Positions 45,280-54,534 are shown, counted from the stretch's first letter. The stretch is DNA of 64,000 bases from Pandoraea vervacti (GCF_000934605.2 NZ_CP010897.2:2480001-2544000), one strand, 5' to 3'. Program-made: numbers and translations. The notes: generated by a model from the sequence alone, not told the origin.

Positions 45280-45558
45280 TTACTTCTTGTTCACAGCGTC
45301 CTTGAACGCCTTGCCAGCCGTGAACTTCACGGTCTTGGCTGCCGGGATCTTGATCGCTTCGCCGGTCTTCGGGTTGCGGCCGGTACGTGCGGCACGCTTG
45401 CCCGAACCGAACGAGCCGAAGCCGATCAACTGGACTGCATCACCCTTGGCGACAGCCTTCTTGATGACTTCGATCAGCGTGTCGATGGTTTCGCCGGTCT
45501 GAGCCTTGCTTGCACCCGTTTGGCCGGCGACGGCGTCGATCAGTTCCTGTTTGTTCAT
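45280..45558 (-). CDS. hup: DNA-binding protein HU
   Basis: A 92-residue nucleoid protein of the HU/IHF family, beginning MNKQELIDAVAGQTGASK and carrying the IGFGSFGSGKRAARTGRNP beta-arm region and the KFTAGKAFKDAVN C-terminus. It binds and bends DNA without strong sequence preference as a dimer. The length and lack of IHF-specific insertions indicate HU. ATG 45558 follows AGGGAAA. The 508-bp upstream region (45559-46066) has no supported gene and must contain its promoter. Confidence 0.95.
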   Translation of the reverse strand: MNKQELIDAVAGQTGASKAQTGETIDTLIEVIKKAVAKGDAVQLIGFGSFGSGKRAARTGRNPKTGEAIKIPAAKTVKFTAGKAFKDAVNKK

Positions 45559-46066
45559 GTGTGTTTCCCTTGAGAGGTGGTGAATACCGGCGACAACTCT
45601 AACACTTTCGCCATTTGACGAGTGTCGGTGTTGTATCCGCGCCATAAGGCACGCGGCACACGCCAGAATGTCGCCTTCGCGGCACGTTACGCAAACGCAA
45701 TCCGGAGACCCGTTTCGTCACGCATCGTGAGGGCGCCGGCACTGGCCGGGCAGCCGCATTATAGAGCCTTCGGCGGGCTGTGGGCCAGTCCTGACAACGG
45801 TTTGCGGCGATTTTGTTGCGCTATGCCGCGTACTTTCTTGTTCTTGATGGTAAAACCCCGGTAACTGCGGGCATCTCCGGTCATGCCTCCTCGCAATCCC
45901 TTGCTGGGCGGGCTTTGGGAGTTTCCCTAGCGTTTTGGGGCTTGCGCAGGTGACCGTCTTTTGGTTGGCATTGCGGCCCGATTTTCGGCAGGCGCCTAAA
46001 ATTCATTCGGGTGTCATCTGCGATGGCTAGCGTGACGCCGCCGTCGGCTCTCAAGGAAACCACGCT

Positions 46067-46894
46067 ATGTTGCTCTGCCAGATCACCGATCTTCATGTCA
46101 CGCGTCCCGATACACTCGCTTGCGGGCGCGTCGACACGGCGCGCGCGCTGCGTCACGCCATCGCGGCCATCAACCGCTGGGTGCCGCGTCCCGATGCGGT
46201 CATTGCCACCGGCGACCTGATCGACACGCCGCATCCCTTGGAATACGAAGTACTTCGGGCGTGTCTGGGCGATCTCGACATTCCGCTGTATCTCGTGGTG
46301 GGCAATCACGACCATCGCGAAGCCTTGCGCGATGCATTCCCGGCGCACGCTTATTTGCGCGACGGCGGCGAATTCGTGCAGTACCGCATCGATTTGGGGC
46401 CGGTCACGGTGTTAGTGCTCGATACGCAGGACCCGCCAGGCGCCGGCGGGCATTTGTGCGACGCGCGGCTTGCATGGCTCGATGAACAACTTCTGGCTTG
46501 CGCAGGCCGCCCCACGATCATTGCAATGCATCATCCGCCGTTCGAGACGGGCATCGAATTCATGGACGGCTATGGCCTGTCGGCGCAGGGACGTGCTGGC
46601 TTCGCTCTCGTGACATCGCGCTACGCGCACATTGAACGTGTGATCTGCGGACATCTGCATCGAAGCATTCAGGCGAGCGTCGAAGGGGCACCCGGGATCA
46701 TGGCCAGCACGTGCGTATCGACAGCGCATCAGATCACGCTGGCGCTCGCCTCGGGCGCACCCGGGTCGATCACGCTGGAGCCGCCGGGCTTCGCCATGCA
46801 TCTGTGGCAGCGGGGGGCGGGATTGCGTACGCATCTGGCTTATGTCGGCCCGTTCGAGGGGCCGTACACCTTCGAAGGTGAATCGGTGTCCTGA
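46067..46894 (+). CDS. Class III cyclic nucleotide phosphodiesterase/metallophosphoesterase (CpdA-like)
   Basis: A 275-residue cytoplasmic metallophosphoesterase. Metal motifs occur in order: DLH near residue 8, GDLID at about 49, GNHDH at about 78, HHPP at about 154, and GHLHR at about 194. The length and the DLHV start fit CpdA-like 3',5'-cyclic nucleotide phosphodiesterases, though glycerophosphodiesterase activity is possible. ATG 46067 follows AAGGAAA. It is upstream of the pel genes with a 314-bp gene-free gap. Confidence 0.87.
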   Translation: MLLCQITDLHVTRPDTLACGRVDTARALRHAIAAINRWVPRPDAVIATGDLIDTPHPLEYEVLRACLGDLDIPLYLVVGNHDHREALRDAFPAHAYLRDGGEFVQYRIDLGPVTVLVLDTQDPPGAGGHLCDARLAWLDEQLLACAGRPTIIAMHHPPFETGIEFMDGYGLSAQGRAGFALVTSRYAHIERVICGHLHRSIQASVEGAPGIMASTCVSTAHQITLALASGAPGSITLEPPGFAMHLWQRGAGLRTHLAYVGPFEGPYTFEGESVS

Positions 46895-47208
46895 TGGAAC
46901 CAAGCGGGTCTTCCGCCGCAAAAAATGGGGACGAAAGTGGGACCGCGCGTGTGTAAAGTGCACCCCATCAAACATACGAGATCAGTTCGGATCAGCAGTC
47001 AAAGGCCGTCCCGTCGCGCAAGATGCGCGGGACGGGAGCGACGGGTCTTTCAACAGGAACTGTCGATCCGTGGCCCATGACCCAGGCATGATGACAAGGC
47101 CGGGCGGGGCGTCTTCTGATAACGGGGAATCATGCACACCGCCATCGCGCAGCCCTTGCGCGTTCGCCCGCATTGCACGGGCATTTCGATGGCTTGCGTT
47201 AATACGGC
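46895..47208. promoter_or_regulatory. Gene-free region upstream of pelD
   Basis: No supported gene, and no trace of pelC, pelB or pelA. A two-part hairpin (CGTCC / GGACG outside, CGCGC / GCGCG inside, about 47007-47036) is the only clear structure. The pelD promoter must lie here, but no convincing hexamers or FleQ-type sites were found. Confidence 0.45.
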
Positions 47209-48780
47209 GTGCCGCTCGCAGCGCGCGGGCGCCTGGTGAGTCCCCATTTGCACAAATCTCACGTGACAGCTGCTACGCCCAACGACGCCGACCCCTCAAA
47301 CGCTTCGCGCGCCAACGCATCAAGCGATTCGCGCGCCGGGACTTCGTCGGCTTCGTCTTCCGCTTCGTCCAGTCATGCGGGGACAAGCTCGGCCCCCGAG
47401 ACGCCGGCAACCACGGCCCGCGTGCGCCGCTCGCAACCGCTCGGCAATTTGGGCCGCTGGGGCAAGCGGGTTGCGCCAGCCGTGACAAGTCCCTTCGCAT
47501 TGCTTGAAGTGCTGAATCTTACGCTGATCGCGGTGCTCATCGCATGGCGGTTGCGCCCGGGCGATCCTTTGTTGCTGAGCACGCAATTTCCATGGCTGTG
47601 GCTCGTCACGCTCATTGGCGCGTTGCGGTACGGCTCGCTGGCCGGCGCTGTCAGCGGCGCGCTGCTCATCGTCGCCTGGCATGTGTTGTGCGGCCCCGCG
47701 TTCGGACCGTTCCCCATGGCGCACTTCGCGGGTGGCATGACGATGGCGCTCGTTGCTGGCCACTTCTGCGATATCTGGTCGCATCGCGCGAAGCGTTCGC
47801 AAGGTATTAACGCGTATTACAGCGATCGCCTGGTCGCGATCACGCATAACCACTATCTGCTGCGCGTCTCGCACGAACGGTTGGAGCGCGATCTGCTCGC
47901 GCGGCCGCTGACGTTGCGCGACGCACTCACGCGCCTGCGCGATCTCACCGTACGGCGGTCGGCCGACGCGCAAGGCGCGCCGGGCGGCCTGCCCAATGCG
48001 CAGGCGATGCTCGAATTCGCGGCGCTCACTTGCCAGATCGAAGTCGCCTCGATGTTCGCAGTGAAAGGCGGTCGTCTGGTGAGCACGCCCATCGCGCGCG
48101 TCGGTGAGGGCTTTGAACCCGACGCCGACGACCCGCTCATACGTGACTGCATTCAGGAGGGCGCGCTGGCGCACGTGAAGGCAGATGACGCCACGGCCGA
48201 CGGCAGCCCCTATCTCGCCTGTGCGCCACTGCTCGACGCCGACGGCACGTTGCTATGCGTGCTGATCGTGCGCCGCATGCCGTTCCTCGCGCTCAATCAC
48301 GACAACCTGCAATTGTTGCTGGTGCTTCTCGCGTATTACGCGCACGGCGTGGCGCACCAACCGTTGGTGGCGGGGGTGCGTGCATCGGTGCCGCAGGCGC
48401 CGTACGACTTTGCGCTCGAACTGGGACGTCTTGCCCGTCTCAAGCGAGCGAGCGGCATCGAGTCGTCGCTCGTGGCGCTCTCGTTTCCTCGTGGAGCCCG
48501 GGGCGACTCGCTGTTCGAGCAGACGGTGCGGCAGCGCCGTGCGCTCGATGCGTTGTGGACGATGAGCACGCCGCGCACGCAAATCGCCATTGCCCTGATG
48601 CCGATCACGGACGAGCACGGTATCGATGGCTATCTGATGCGTGTCGAGGCACTGTTGCGCCAGCAATACGACGTCGATTTCCAGAGCGGGCACATCGCCG
48701 TGCACACCGCACGTATCGACGCCGAAACACCTGGCGACGGTCTGCGAAAACTGATGGAGCGCTGTGTCGACCATGCCTGA
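47209..48780 (+). CDS. pelD: PelD, c-di-GMP receptor of the Pel polysaccharide system
   Basis: A membrane protein of up to 523 residues. A Ser/Ala-rich N-terminal tail (about 15-75) is followed by four hydrophobic helices (about 95-190), a coiled coil, a GAF domain (about 260-395), and a degenerate GGDEF domain. RALD (Arg444, Asp447) fits the inhibitory-site RxxD that binds c-di-GMP in PelD. The synthesis motif itself is absent. GTG 47209 is the longest start; GTG 47236 or 47262 are possible. The stop overlaps pelE. It is predicted to gate PelF/PelG activity on c-di-GMP binding. Confidence 0.88.
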   Translation: MPLAARGRLVSPHLHKSHVTAATPNDADPSNASRANASSDSRAGTSSASSSASSSHAGTSSAPETPATTARVRRSQPLGNLGRWGKRVAPAVTSPFALLEVLNLTLIAVLIAWRLRPGDPLLLSTQFPWLWLVTLIGALRYGSLAGAVSGALLIVAWHVLCGPAFGPFPMAHFAGGMTMALVAGHFCDIWSHRAKRSQGINAYYSDRLVAITHNHYLLRVSHERLERDLLARPLTLRDALTRLRDLTVRRSADAQGAPGGLPNAQAMLEFAALTCQIEVASMFAVKGGRLVSTPIARVGEGFEPDADDPLIRDCIQEGALAHVKADDATADGSPYLACAPLLDADGTLLCVLIVRRMPFLALNHDNLQLLLVLLAYYAHGVAHQPLVAGVRASVPQAPYDFALELGRLARLKRASGIESSLVALSFPRGARGDSLFEQTVRQRRALDALWTMSTPRTQIAIALMPITDEHGIDGYLMRVEALLRQQYDVDFQSGHIAVHTARIDAETPGDGLRKLMERCVDHA

Positions 48781-49993
48781 GCGCACCCGCGGACGCCGTG
48801 GCCCGGCACCCAAATTCTTGCGGTTCTGCGAGCAGGGTGCGGCGCCCGGCGTGCCTATGCTGCGTTTGCTGCGATGGGTGTCGACGCCAGCGCTGGCCGG
48901 GCTCGCGGCACTGGCGCAATGGCAGGCGCTGCGCCCTGTACTGGGCGGGGCGATGCCTGGCATGGTGGCGCATGCCGTGTTCTCCGACCCCATGGCCTGC
49001 GCGCTGGCATGGCAGGCAATCGCTGCCGTGTTCGCAGGCGGGTTCATGACGTGCGCGTTGCCGTCAGGCTACCGCGAGCGACGCGGCGTGTTCTCGCATA
49101 TCGCGCTGATGACGTTCTTTCTGCCGGTGGCCGGCATGGTCGTCGTAATGGGCGTGCTGCTCATGGGCTATCTGTTCCCGCCCCCGCGCGAACTGCTTGC
49201 TGCGGGCAGGGTGGAGACGCCCGGCTTCATCTCGCATCTCGTGACGCGTGTACGGCACGGCGCGGGCATGCGCCTGCGCGCGCGATTGCGCAATGTGCAG
49301 GGTGAGCTCGACGACCGGGTGGCGGCGTTGATTTCCGTGCAGGCGCTGCCTTCGCGGGTCACGAGCGAGATCGCGCGAGACCTGCTGGCCGACCCAGTGG
49401 AGGAAGTCCGGTTACTCGCCTACGGCATTCTCGACGGGCTGGAGAAGCGCATCATGCAGCAGGTTTTCGCCATGCGCGAGCGGCACGCCACAGCGCAGGA
49501 CGACGATGAACGGGCCCATGCCTGCGTGCGTCTCGCCCAACTCTATTGGGAGTTGATTTATCAAGATCTCGTGCGAGGCGAGGTGTTGCGTTTTACGCTG
49601 GCGCGCGTGGAGCACTTCGCACGTGAAGCGATCGAGCAGCGCGAGGACGACGCGTCCATGTGGTACCTGCTGGGGCGTTGCGCGCTTTTGCGCGAGAACC
49701 CCGACGTGGCCGAGATGCATCTGCGTCAGGCGCAGTTCCATAGCTTTCCGACCGAGCGATTGTTGCCCTGGCTGGCCGAGGCGGCCTTTCAGAAGCGTCG
49801 TTACGATCGCGTGGCCCAGTTGCTTGGTGGCCTCGGTGCGGCGAGTGCCGGGAGCGCTGGGAATGGAGGCGATGCCAGTACCGCCGGTATCGCGGATATC
49901 GCAGGTATCGCAGGCACGAGAGCCACAGGCAGCGCGACGGCGTCGCCCCTGGTGCAACCGGTCGTGCGCTTCTGGACGCGGCGAGCCCCATGA
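48773..49993 (+). CDS. pelE: PelE, inner-membrane TPR protein of the Pel system
   Basis: A 406-residue protein with two to three N-terminal hydrophobic helices (the last ends in MGVLLMGYLFPP), then helical TPR-like repeats (DLLADPVEEVRLLAYGIL; MWYLLGRCALLRENPDVAEM). PelE bridges PelD and PelG in the inner-membrane synthase complex. ATG 48773 overlaps the pelD stop; GTG 48764 is an alternative. The C-terminus has a low-complexity Gly/Ala segment partly encoded by short repeats (about 49885-49920). Confidence 0.85.
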   Translation: MPERTRGRRGPAPKFLRFCEQGAAPGVPMLRLLRWVSTPALAGLAALAQWQALRPVLGGAMPGMVAHAVFSDPMACALAWQAIAAVFAGGFMTCALPSGYRERRGVFSHIALMTFFLPVAGMVVVMGVLLMGYLFPPPRELLAAGRVETPGFISHLVTRVRHGAGMRLRARLRNVQGELDDRVAALISVQALPSRVTSEIARDLLADPVEEVRLLAYGILDGLEKRIMQQVFAMRERHATAQDDDERAHACVRLAQLYWELIYQDLVRGEVLRFTLARVEHFAREAIEQREDDASMWYLLGRCALLRENPDVAEMHLRQAQFHSFPTERLLPWLAEAAFQKRRYDRVAQLLGGLGAASAGSAGNGGDASTAGIADIAGIAGTRATGSATASPLVQPVVRFWTRRAP

Positions 49994-51708
49994 CAAGTGC
50001 CGAACAAGGCAATCGCGTGCCTCACCCGGCAGCGGATGCGTTCGAGATGGACAAGATGCCCGAGATGGCGGACGTTGCGCTGTTGCTCGAAGGCACTTTC
50101 CCGTACGTGCGCGGGGGCGTGTCGTCGTGGGTCGATCAGCTCATTCGCGCGTTTCCCGATCTCACCTTTGCGGTCGTGTTCATCGGTAGCCGCCGGGCGG
50201 ACTACGGTGCGCCGGCGTACCCGATGCCCGCCAACGTCAGGCACTTCGAGGCGCATTACCTCTACGAGACGGCCGACGCGCCGCCGCAAGCCAGCGCCGG
50301 CGTTGCCGCGCCGACGCGCAACCCGAACACCAGACCGACCACCAAGTCGTCCACACAGCCGTCCACCGGGCCGACCACCGGGCCGACCACGAAGGCGGAC
50401 ACCGCCGCCGCATTTGCACAGGTCGCCACGATGCATGACCTATTCCGCCAGCGCCACGAAGATCGGGCGACGGCGGCTGAGGCCGCGCAGTCCATGACCG
50501 TGGACGGGCTGCGCAGCATGCTGGCTCGACTCCTTCCCATGCTCGGCGACGGCCAGCCGCTGTCGCGCTCGGCATTCCTGCACGGCGAGCCGTCATGGGC
50601 GTTCATTACGCAGCGCTACGAGCGGTTCTGTCATGACCCGTCGTTCACGGACTATTTCTGGACGATCAGGGCGATGCACAAGCCGGTCTGGCAACTCGCG
50701 CGAATCGCCCGAGCCTTGCCGCCGGCCCGTATGTATCACACGGTGTCGACCGGCTATGCCGGGTTGCTGGGGGCGATGCTGCGCATGACGACGGGGCGGG
50801 CATTGCTCGTGACCGAACACGGCAGTTACACCAAGGAGCGCAAACTCGACCTGCTGCAAAGCGAATGGCTGCGCGACAACCGTGGGCCGTTCGAGCGCGA
50901 CATTTCACGCGTGGGCTATTTCCAGAATCTCTGGATGCGCTTCTTCGAGGCCATCGGCCGGGTCTGCTACGACACCGCAGACGAGATCGTCGCGCTCTAC
51001 GAGGGCAGTCGTCTGCGGCAGGTGAGTGACGGTGCGCCGGCGCACAAGACGCGTTGTATCGCGAATGGCGTCGACATTGTGCGCTTCGCCGCCTTGCGCC
51101 AGGCCCGCCGCCCGGGCGAGATTGCGCCGGTCGTCGCCCTCATTGGCCGCGTGGTGCCGGTCAAGGACATCAAGACTTTTCTGCGCGCCGTCTTCCTCGC
51201 CTATCGCGAGCGGCCGGACCTGCAGGGGTGGATCGTCGGGCCGGACACGGAAGACCGGGCCTATGCACAGGAGTGCCGGGATCTCGCGGCGAGTCTGGGC
51301 ATGGAGTATCAGGTGAGGTTCATGGGATATCGCGCGGTCGAATCGGTGCTGCCGCATATCGGCGTACTCGCGTTGTCGTCGGTCTCCGAAGCGCTGCCGC
51401 TCGTCATGCTGGAAGCTGCAGCGGCGGGCGTGCCGGTCGTCGCTACGGATGTGGGGGCCTGCCGCCAACTGATCGAGGGCGGCGACACTCAGGACCGCGC
51501 GCTTGGCCGCTCGGGGCGCATCGTGCCGATGGCGGATCCCGAAGCGCTCGCCGCGGCGATCGTCGAGCTGCTCGAACCCGAGGCGTGGCATGCGGCGAGC
51601 CGTGCCGGCATCGCCCGGGTCGAGCGGTCATATCGGCTCGACGCCGTGCGTGACGCCTATCGCGCGCTATATCGACGGTGGATGCATGCGCCCGGAGACG
51701 CGCACTGA
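49990..51708 (+). CDS. pelF: PelF, cytoplasmic GT4 glycosyltransferase of the Pel system
   Basis: A 572-residue GT-B enzyme that polymerises Pel from a UDP-activated N-acetylhexosamine. PelF hallmarks are LLLEGTFPYVRGGVSSWVDQ, VTEHGSYTKER in the middle, the nucleotide-binding VVALIGRVVPVKDIKTFL, and the SEALPLVMLEA motif with the GT4 Glu residues. An unusual Thr/Pro-rich insert (about residues 100-137, DNA repeat at 50333-50400) interrupts the N-terminal domain. It overlaps pelE by four bases and pelG by one. Confidence 0.93.
   Translation: MTSAEQGNRVPHPAADAFEMDKMPEMADVALLLEGTFPYVRGGVSSWVDQLIRAFPDLTFAVVFIGSRRADYGAPAYPMPANVRHFEAHYLYETADAPPQASAGVAAPTRNPNTRPTTKSSTQPSTGPTTGPTTKADTAAAFAQVATMHDLFRQRHEDRATAAEAAQSMTVDGLRSMLARLLPMLGDGQPLSRSAFLHGEPSWAFITQRYERFCHDPSFTDYFWTIRAMHKPVWQLARIARALPPARMYHTVSTGYAGLLGAMLRMTTGRALLVTEHGSYTKERKLDLLQSEWLRDNRGPFERDISRVGYFQNLWMRFFEAIGRVCYDTADEIVALYEGSRLRQVSDGAPAHKTRCIANGVDIVRFAALRQARRPGEIAPVVALIGRVVPVKDIKTFLRAVFLAYRERPDLQGWIVGPDTEDRAYAQECRDLAASLGMEYQVRFMGYRAVESVLPHIGVLALSSVSEALPLVMLEAAAAGVPVVATDVGACRQLIEGGDTQDRALGRSGRIVPMADPEALAAAIVELLEPEAWHAASRAGIARVERSYRLDAVRDAYRALYRRWMHAPGDAH
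50333..50400 (+). repeat. Degenerate 12-bp repeat within pelF
   Basis: Two perfect CCACCGGGCCGA units (50363-50374, 50375-50386) are flanked by degenerate copies. They encode a Thr/Pro/Ser-rich loop in frame, so length changes of whole units would not break the gene. Confidence 0.6.
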
Positions 51709-53093
51709 TGGCCGGCATCGGATTCGAACTCAGACGCCTGCTGCGCAGCGATACGCTATCGGCCACGTTCGCGGCATACAGCTATGCCGGCATCATCAGT
51801 GCCGGCCCCCTCGTGCTTTCGATGGTCGGGGTGATCCTGGTCGGATTGATGAGCCTCACGAGCGTTCACTCGCAGGGCGTGCTCGGGCAATTTCAGGTGT
51901 CGGTGACGTATCTGATCGCATCGAGCGTGATCGTCACCGGACTGATTCAGCTGGCGTTCACGCGCTACCTGAGCGACCGGCTGTATGCCGGGGAACCGCA
52001 GGCCGTGATGCCGTCGTTCCACGCGGTTTCGCTGGTCACCACGGTGGTGCTCGGCGGAATTGGCCTGTGCCTGTCGCAGACGCTACTGGTCAATCAACCG
52101 CTGAGCTATCGCTGGCTCATGTGGATCGGCTTCGTGCTGCTTGGCAATCTGTGGATCGTGGTGCTGTTTCTCACGAGCGTGAAACAGTACCGCGCGATCC
52201 TCGGCGTGTTCTGCGCGGGCTACAGTCTCACGGTCGTATGCGCAGTGCTGTTGGGCCGCTACGGACTCGCCGGGCTGCTGAGCGGCTTCGTGATCGGGCA
52301 CACTGCCTTGCTGTTCGGTTTCACCGTTATCGTCGCGCGCCATTACCGTACGTCCACGTGGTTGTCCTGGGCGGTCTTTGTCCCGGGCAATCTACGCCTC
52401 TCGCTCGTCGGCGTCGGGCTGTGCTTCGGGCTCGGCGTATGGATCGACAAGCTGATGTTCTGGATGTGGCCCGCAACGGGCGTGAACGTCATCGGGCCGT
52501 TGCGTGCGGCGCCGCTCTATGATCTGCCGGTTTTCCTTTCCTATCTGTGCGTCATTCCGGGCATGGCGGTGTTCCTGCTGCGCATCGAGACCGACTTCGC
52601 CGAAGCCTACACGGGGTTTTTCGACGCGGTACGTCGCGGCGGCACACTGGGCCAGATTTCGGCTTCGCGCGTGCTGATGGTGCGAGCGGTGCGCACGGGA
52701 CTGTTTGAGATTCTCAAGGTGCAGGCGGTGGTGACGCTGCTGGTTTTTGCGTTCGGGGAAGACCTGTTGCGACTGGCGGGCGTGCCGACCGTCGGGCAGG
52801 CGGTCGTGACGCTGTTGCGCGTGGACGTCGTATCGGCGGGATTGCAGGTGTTGCTGCTCGGTGTGCTCAACGTGCTGTTCTATCTGGACCGTCGGCGCGA
52901 TGTGCTGCTGCTGACCGTGTTGCTGGCGGGACTCAATGCGCTCTTCACCTGGGCGAGCCTGCGCCTGGGACCCGCGTCGTACGGCTACGGGTTCGCGTTC
53001 GCGCTGGGTGGCGTGCTCGGATTGGGCGCGCATCGGCTGTCGCGCCGTCTCGCGGCGCTCGAATTCGAAACTTACATGGGGCAGGGGACGTGA
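51708..53093 (+). CDS. pelG: PelG, Wzx-like membrane transporter of the Pel system
   Basis: A 461-residue inner-membrane protein with about 12 hydrophobic helices, of the polysaccharide-transporter (MOP) superfamily. MAGIGFELRRLL is the conserved PelG N-terminus. It forms the translocation pore for nascent Pel chains with PelD, PelE and PelF. ATG 51708 shares a base with the pelF stop (TGATG) and follows GGAGACG; the upstream frame extension is not conserved. It is the last intact pel gene. Confidence 0.93.
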   Translation: MAGIGFELRRLLRSDTLSATFAAYSYAGIISAGPLVLSMVGVILVGLMSLTSVHSQGVLGQFQVSVTYLIASSVIVTGLIQLAFTRYLSDRLYAGEPQAVMPSFHAVSLVTTVVLGGIGLCLSQTLLVNQPLSYRWLMWIGFVLLGNLWIVVLFLTSVKQYRAILGVFCAGYSLTVVCAVLLGRYGLAGLLSGFVIGHTALLFGFTVIVARHYRTSTWLSWAVFVPGNLRLSLVGVGLCFGLGVWIDKLMFWMWPATGVNVIGPLRAAPLYDLPVFLSYLCVIPGMAVFLLRIETDFAEAYTGFFDAVRRGGTLGQISASRVLMVRAVRTGLFEILKVQAVVTLLVFAFGEDLLRLAGVPTVGQAVVTLLRVDVVSAGLQVLLLGVLNVLFYLDRRRDVLLLTVLLAGLNALFTWASLRLGPASYGYGFAFALGGVLGLGAHRLSRRLAALEFETYMGQGT

Positions 53094-53166
53094 GGCGATA
53101 AGCCCGACACAAGGCCGACGACAGCAAGCCCCACGACCGCAAGCCCGACATGCCGATGGCACGCAA

Positions 53167-53409
53167 ATGGCGGTCGGCAAGCAGCCCCTGCTCAACGTGT
53201 ACGGCGGCGACTGGCCAACGCCGGACGGCACGGGCATTCGGGACTACATCCATGTAGTGGATCTGGCGCGCGGCCACCTGGCGGCCCTTGCCGGCGCCAA
53301 CCCGGCCCGGGCACAGGCGTTGCTGGGCTGGCGTGCGGAGTACGACCTGGCCCGGATGTGCGCCGATCATTGGCGCTGGCAGCGGCTGAACCCGGACGGA
53401 TACCGCTGA
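53167..53409 (+). pseudogene. Internally deleted remnant of a UDP-glucose/UDP-GlcNAc 4-epimerase gene (galE/pelX-like)
   Basis: Eighty codons match two separated pieces of a GalE-type epimerase joined in frame. MAVGKQPLLNVYGGDWP, then TPDGTGIRDYIHVVDLARGH, correspond to about residues 225-255 of a 340-residue enzyme. ARAQALLGWRAEYDLARMC and DHWRWQRLNPDGY correspond to its last 35. About 50-60 residues between them and all of the NAD-binding and catalytic domain are missing. An epimerase (PelX) accompanies pel clusters in other bacteria, so this is probably a decayed cluster member. Confidence 0.85.
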
Positions 53410-53448
53410 GTGCAATGGCCCCGGAGGCCCGTCCGATATGCCCGATAA

Positions 53449-53462
53449 GCATATTGATATGC
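53449..53462. promoter_or_regulatory. Possible operator upstream of fpr
   Basis: GCATAT and ATATGC arms around TG, extendable to TAAG...CTTA-like flanks, form a dyad about 235 bp before fpr. In other proteobacteria fpr is controlled by the LysR regulator FinR; the dyad is compatible with that, but the match is not established. A TAAAAT hexamer at 53507-53512 may be the -10 box. Confidence 0.35.
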
Positions 53463-53696
53463 CTTAAATGACTCAGGGGACAAATGAAAGCAATTCCCAA
53501 TTGGGGTAAAATGGCGACGTTTTCCCGTCCATAACCGATAGTGCGTATACCTGATGCGCCTGGAGTCCGGGCATCGGGGCCGTCAGGGACGGTTCGTGAA
53601 AGCGCTTTTTCAGGCGATGCCAGCTGAGCGGGCAAATTGCCCGGCCAGTGGCGCTGAAGCGCCGAGCCGCCGTCCTCCGTCACACGTCAAGTCAAT

Positions 53697-54467
53697 ATGA
53701 GCATTCAGAATCAACAAACCGTGTTGGAAGTCCACCACTGGACCGACACGCTGTTCAGCTTCAAGACCACTCGCGACGCTTCGTTCCGTTACGTCAATGG
53801 CCAGTTCACCATGATCGGCCTGGAAGTGGATGGCAAGCCGCTGCTGCGCGCCTACAGTATGGCGAGCGCAAATTACGAGGAAGAGCTGGAATTCCTGAGC
53901 ATCAAGGTGCAGGATGGTCCGCTCACGTCGCGTCTGCAAAACATCAAGCCGGGCGACAAGGTGATCGTTGGCCGCAAGCCGACGGGCACGCTGATCGACG
54001 ACAACCTCCTGCCGGGCAAGAACCTGTATCTGCTCTCGACGGGCACGGGTCTGGCGCCGTTCATGAGCATCATTCGCGATCCGGAAGTCTACGATCGCTA
54101 CGAGCACATCATCCTGGTGCACGGTTGCCGCTTTACCAGCGAACTGGCTTATCGCGACCTCATCACCCAGCATCTGCCGGAGCATGAGTATCTGGGCGAA
54201 TACGTTCGTGACAAGCTCATTTATTACCCGACGGTCACGCGTGAAGAGTTCGAGAACCAGGGCCGCATCACGGAACTGGTCGAGTCGGGCAAGATTTTCA
54301 CGGACATCGGCCTGCCGGAGTTCTCGCCGGAGCATGACCGCGTGATGCTGTGCGGCAGCCCGGCCATGCTCAAGGACACGCGCGAACTGCTGGAAAAGCG
54401 TGGCTTCGTCGAAGGTCATAACCACGCGCCGGGCCACTATCTGGTCGAGCGCGCGTTCGTCGGCTAA
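53697..54467 (+). CDS. fpr: Ferredoxin--NADP(+) reductase
   Basis: A 256-residue flavoenzyme exchanging electrons between NADPH and ferredoxin or flavodoxin. The FAD-binding motif is RAYSMAS (about residues 51-57), the phosphate loop STGTGLAPFMS (about 115-125) binds NADP, and MLCGSPAML is the nicotinamide-pocket Cys region. The C-terminus HYLVERAFVG is the bacterial subclass I ending. It is preceded by 287 bp without a gene and followed by a terminator. Confidence 0.93.
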   Translation: MSIQNQQTVLEVHHWTDTLFSFKTTRDASFRYVNGQFTMIGLEVDGKPLLRAYSMASANYEEELEFLSIKVQDGPLTSRLQNIKPGDKVIVGRKPTGTLIDDNLLPGKNLYLLSTGTGLAPFMSIIRDPEVYDRYEHIILVHGCRFTSELAYRDLITQHLPEHEYLGEYVRDKLIYYPTVTREEFENQGRITELVESGKIFTDIGLPEFSPEHDRVMLCGSPAMLKDTRELLEKRGFVEGHNHAPGHYLVERAFVG

Positions 54468-54534
54468 GCCAACGAACGCAGTCCATCGCGACTGGTGCGA
54501 CACGTCTGGCGCATCGCCGCGTCAGCAAAGGAAC

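Noticed and set aside
45559..46066. A hidden gene upstream of HU
   Set aside because: Frames here are short and Arg/Ala-rich without motifs; the region is better explained as promoter and spacer.
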